Shown here in pieces: positions 13,352-14,635 of a stretch of DNA of 14,635 nt; positions within the stretch are counted from its first letter, which is position 1, and the number at the start of each line of letters is the position of its first letter. A program made the position numbers and the translations under genes. A model generated the notes under the pieces. It saw only the letters and a program-made list of their open reading frames with translations, was not told the DNA's origin and made no database searches. Source of the stretch: Planctomycetota bacterium (GTDB taxonomy: Bacteria; Planctomycetota; Phycisphaerae; FEN-1346; JAACEH01); NCBI GenBank assembly GCA_016935955.1, contig JAFGPY010000343.1, positions 1 to 14,635 on the forward strand, written 5' to 3'.

Positions 13352-14050
13352 TCAACACGGCCTCCTTCGCCTAGCGACCATCGCTGCAAGGCCCAGGCCT
13401 AGCAGCCCCAGCGTGGCGGGCTCGGGGACGGCCATGCCTGCAAAGATGAAATCGGGGTCCGAGGTGCCTGAACCACTGTCGATGTTTTCGATGTAGACGG
13501 TCAGCACCCCGTCCCCCACCTGGAACCCGAAGTCGAACAGGTCGAAAGCAAGCTGGTTGCAGTCCTCGGCCTGGCCGTCGCTTTCCATGCCAGCGTTGAA
13601 GTTCAAGGCATCTGCCGCAGAGGCGGGAATCAAGCTGCCGCCGTTGACCCTGATGTTGAAGCTCAGGCCTTCCGGGTCCACGTAGGTGTAGCTAGAGATT
13701 TCGTAGATGACCAGGGTGTGCCGCGATGCAGTGAGAACCACGGGGGTGTCGTAGTTCAGTTGCAGCCAGTCGGGAGTCGTGCGATCGTTAAGTGAGACTT
13801 GGTCCCCGGGATCACTGCCATACTGGCCGGCCGCCAACTCTCCCAGGGTGTATCCATCGACTCCTGCCGCTTGGTCCCATTTCTTTCCGTCAAACGTCAC
13901 TTGTCCGTCGGCTCGGTATGTCACGGTCGCGCCGTCGAACTGCGCCAGGTCAAACGTGTACTCGTTGATCGTCACCACGTCGGCCGATGCCGTACCAGCC
14001 ACCACCGAAAAGACCGCCGCCGCACACACTGCCGCCAGAGTCGTCTTCAT
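13352..14050 (-). CDS. PEP-CTERM sorting-domain protein
   Basis: The 232-aa secreted protein has a signal peptide (about 1-23, MKTTLAAVC... to TASA) and a classical PEP-CTERM tail (208-230): VPEPATLGLLG, a hydrophobic segment, then RRRR. An exosortase (EpsH/XrtA type) cleaves such tails as the protein crosses the membrane, usually handing it to the cell surface or extracellular matrix. The body (about 24-205) is beta-rich and acidic (for example DGVLTVYIENIDSGSGTSDPD). It has no enzyme motif and resembles an adhesin-like or carbohydrate-binding beta-sandwich without clear family membership. The single Cys at 164 and the terminal Cys make disulfide bridges unlikely to be extensive. ATG 14050 has GAGAGG (about 10 nt away). 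A reading frame extends to 14242 but covers the structured leader. No exosortase gene is in the window. Confidence 0.9.
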   Translation of the reverse strand: MKTTLAAVCAAAVFSVVAGTASADVVTINEYTFDLAQFDGATVTYRADGQVTFDGKKWDQAAGVDGYTLGELAAGQYGSDPGDQVSLNDRTTPDWLQLNYDTPVVLTASRHTLVIYEISSYTYVDPEGLSFNIRVNGGSLIPASAADALNFNAGMESDGQAEDCNQLAFDLFDFGFQVGDGVLTVYIENIDSGSGTSDPDFIFAGMAVPEPATLGLLGLGLAAMVARRRRPC

Positions 14051-14268
14051 CGCTACACCGCCTCTCTTTACCGGAACGGGCCGACGCCCCTTGCACGCCG
14101 CACCGGGAAGTCGAGCCCAACGTTGTTCCCCCGGATACGGTCTCAGACTTGCACGGTGCAAGTCCTCGCGCGGTACGCCCGCGCGTCTGCTGCCTGAGAG
14201 CAAGAAAGGTTCTGCCGAAGCCGCGTTTGCTCTCCATGCCACAGCGCGGCGTCATCCGTAGCGCGCAG
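14051..14268 (-). promoter_or_regulatory. hairpin-rich 5' leader of the PEP-CTERM gene
   Basis: About 218 nt between an intrinsic terminator and the start codon can fold into several stable stems. These are GAGAGCAA/TTGCTCTC (14227-14234 with 14196-14203), a 7-bp CGCGCGG/CCGCGCG stem with a 5-nt loop (14167-14185), and GACTTGCAC/GTGCAAGTC (14146-14164). A CAACGTTG palindrome (14118-14125) is embedded in a partial CCGG/CCGG arm. No sigma-70 promoter is convincing here. This may be a regulated leader, but I recognise no known riboswitch class. Confidence 0.4.
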
Positions 14269-14300
14269 AAAAAAGGCTTGCGGTCTTATCCCCGCAAGCC
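14269..14300 (-). terminator. intrinsic terminator upstream of the PEP-CTERM gene
   Basis: On the minus strand GGCTTGCGG (14300-14292) pairs perfectly with CCGCAAGCC (14283-14275) around an 8-nt loop, and six Ts follow (14274-14269). It could end a transcript entering from the right or act as an attenuator ahead of the PEP-CTERM gene. Confidence 0.9.
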
Positions 14301-14348
14301 GTCGTTCTGGGTGCTTCTAAAACTTCCGTACCGGCAGGCCCAGACGGC
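14298..14348 (-). promoter_or_regulatory. stem overlapping the terminator, candidate antiterminator
   Basis: On the minus strand GCCGTCTGGG (14348-14339) can pair with CCCA (14311-14308), then, after a GAAC bulge, with GACGGC (14303-14298), across a 27-nt loop. The last three bases of this stem (14300-14298) are also the first three of the terminator's 5' arm, so the two folds compete. Confidence 0.3.
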
Positions 14349-14350
14349 GC

Positions 14351-14635
14351 CTACCCGCCTCCAAGACAAGCATACATCAAGATCTGAGTGAAGGCAAACC
14401 GAAGTAGTAGAAATTTGTGAAGATATGGCAAGGCATCTATATTGCCGCAGCCGCGGTGTACGACCAGACGGGGGGCGGTCGCACAAGCATGCCGCGATTT
14501 CAGATCACGGCCACACCCGTTCGACTTCTCCGGAAAGCACGCACCGTCGTCGTAACCGTTCACGGCCTTTCGGTCGGCCAGGCTGAGGATGAGCCTGACG
14601 AACAGGACATTTCCCCGCCCGCCTGCAAAACGCAA
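14351..14635 (-). CDS. doubtful partial ORF at the window edge
   Basis: An open minus-strand frame runs from the right edge to a TAG at 14351, encoding 94 residues, and its real start may lie outside the window. I recognise no domain. The first half (about 14520-14630) prefers G or C at third codon positions, as a real gene here would. The second half, with many Cys, Leu and A/T-ending codons, does not. A strong terminator 51 nt after the stop on the same strand supports transcription from the right. It may be the end of a gene, a decayed gene, or noncoding leader sequence. Nothing else supportable is seen in the last 285 bases. Confidence 0.25.
   Translation of the reverse strand: MRFAGGRGNVLFVRLILSLADRKAVNGYDDGACFPEKSNGCGRDLKSRHACATAPRLVVHRGCGNIDALPYLHKFLLLRFAFTQILMYACLGGG

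Noticed and set aside
14190..14240. Glycine-riboswitch-like CUCUCAGGCA after a GGAGAG stem on the minus strand
   Set aside because: The stem and CUCUCAGGCA fit, but the conserved CCGAAGG core and its pairing are missing, and the gene is not glycine-related.
14225..14245. TGGCATG...GC as a sigma-54 promoter for the PEP-CTERM gene
   Set aside because: The GG and GC elements are 8 nt apart instead of the required 10.

Overview
The window reads as chromosomal DNA of a GC-rich, free-living bacterium, most likely a planctomycete or close PVC relative (inference). The pointers are a secreted protein combining prenyltransferase-type QW repeats with DUF4159-like modules, a PEP-CTERM exosortase substrate, a divergent AraC / uroporphyrinogen-decarboxylase-family pair, and a radical SAM protein of a family I associate with planctomycetes and Bacteroidetes. 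Most genes have clear Shine-Dalgarno sequences, and several promoters look like sigma-70 sites. I see no phage, transposon, CRISPR array or defence locus, so this looks like ordinary chromosome with several poorly characterised genes.

Layout, left to right. An initiator tRNA(fMet) (1-77, minus) with its own promoter is followed by a DUF4203-like membrane protein (minus). That gene's promoter predicts a leaderless mRNA. A divergent plus-strand cluster follows: a GAF-GGDEF protein with a degenerate active site but an intact I-site, a family 2 glycosyltransferase, and protein-L-isoaspartate methyltransferase. Next come an AraC-family regulator (minus) and a divergent URO-D/methyltransferase-family enzyme (plus), sharing a control region with tandem 10-bp repeats. 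A perfect 11-bp hairpin separates the enzyme gene from a 795-aa secreted QW-repeat/DUF4159 protein (minus). That gene diverges from a radical SAM protein (plus), and each of the two has a recognisable promoter.

The right third is almost entirely minus strand. It holds a PilZ-like protein with about six membrane spans, a short-chain dehydrogenase, a DinB-like putative metalloprotein, a small conserved-looking hypothetical protein with a possible leader peptide, and a PEP-CTERM protein. The PEP-CTERM gene is preceded by a hairpin-rich leader of about 220 nt and a strong intrinsic terminator. A second stem overlaps that terminator and could act as an antiterminator. The last 300 bases hold only a doubtful partial ORF.

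Functional links are tentative. The GGDEF and PilZ proteins both point to cyclic-di-GMP signalling, but each lacks some canonical residues. The AraC protein probably controls the divergent URO-D-family gene. The exosortase that would process the PEP-CTERM protein is not in the window.
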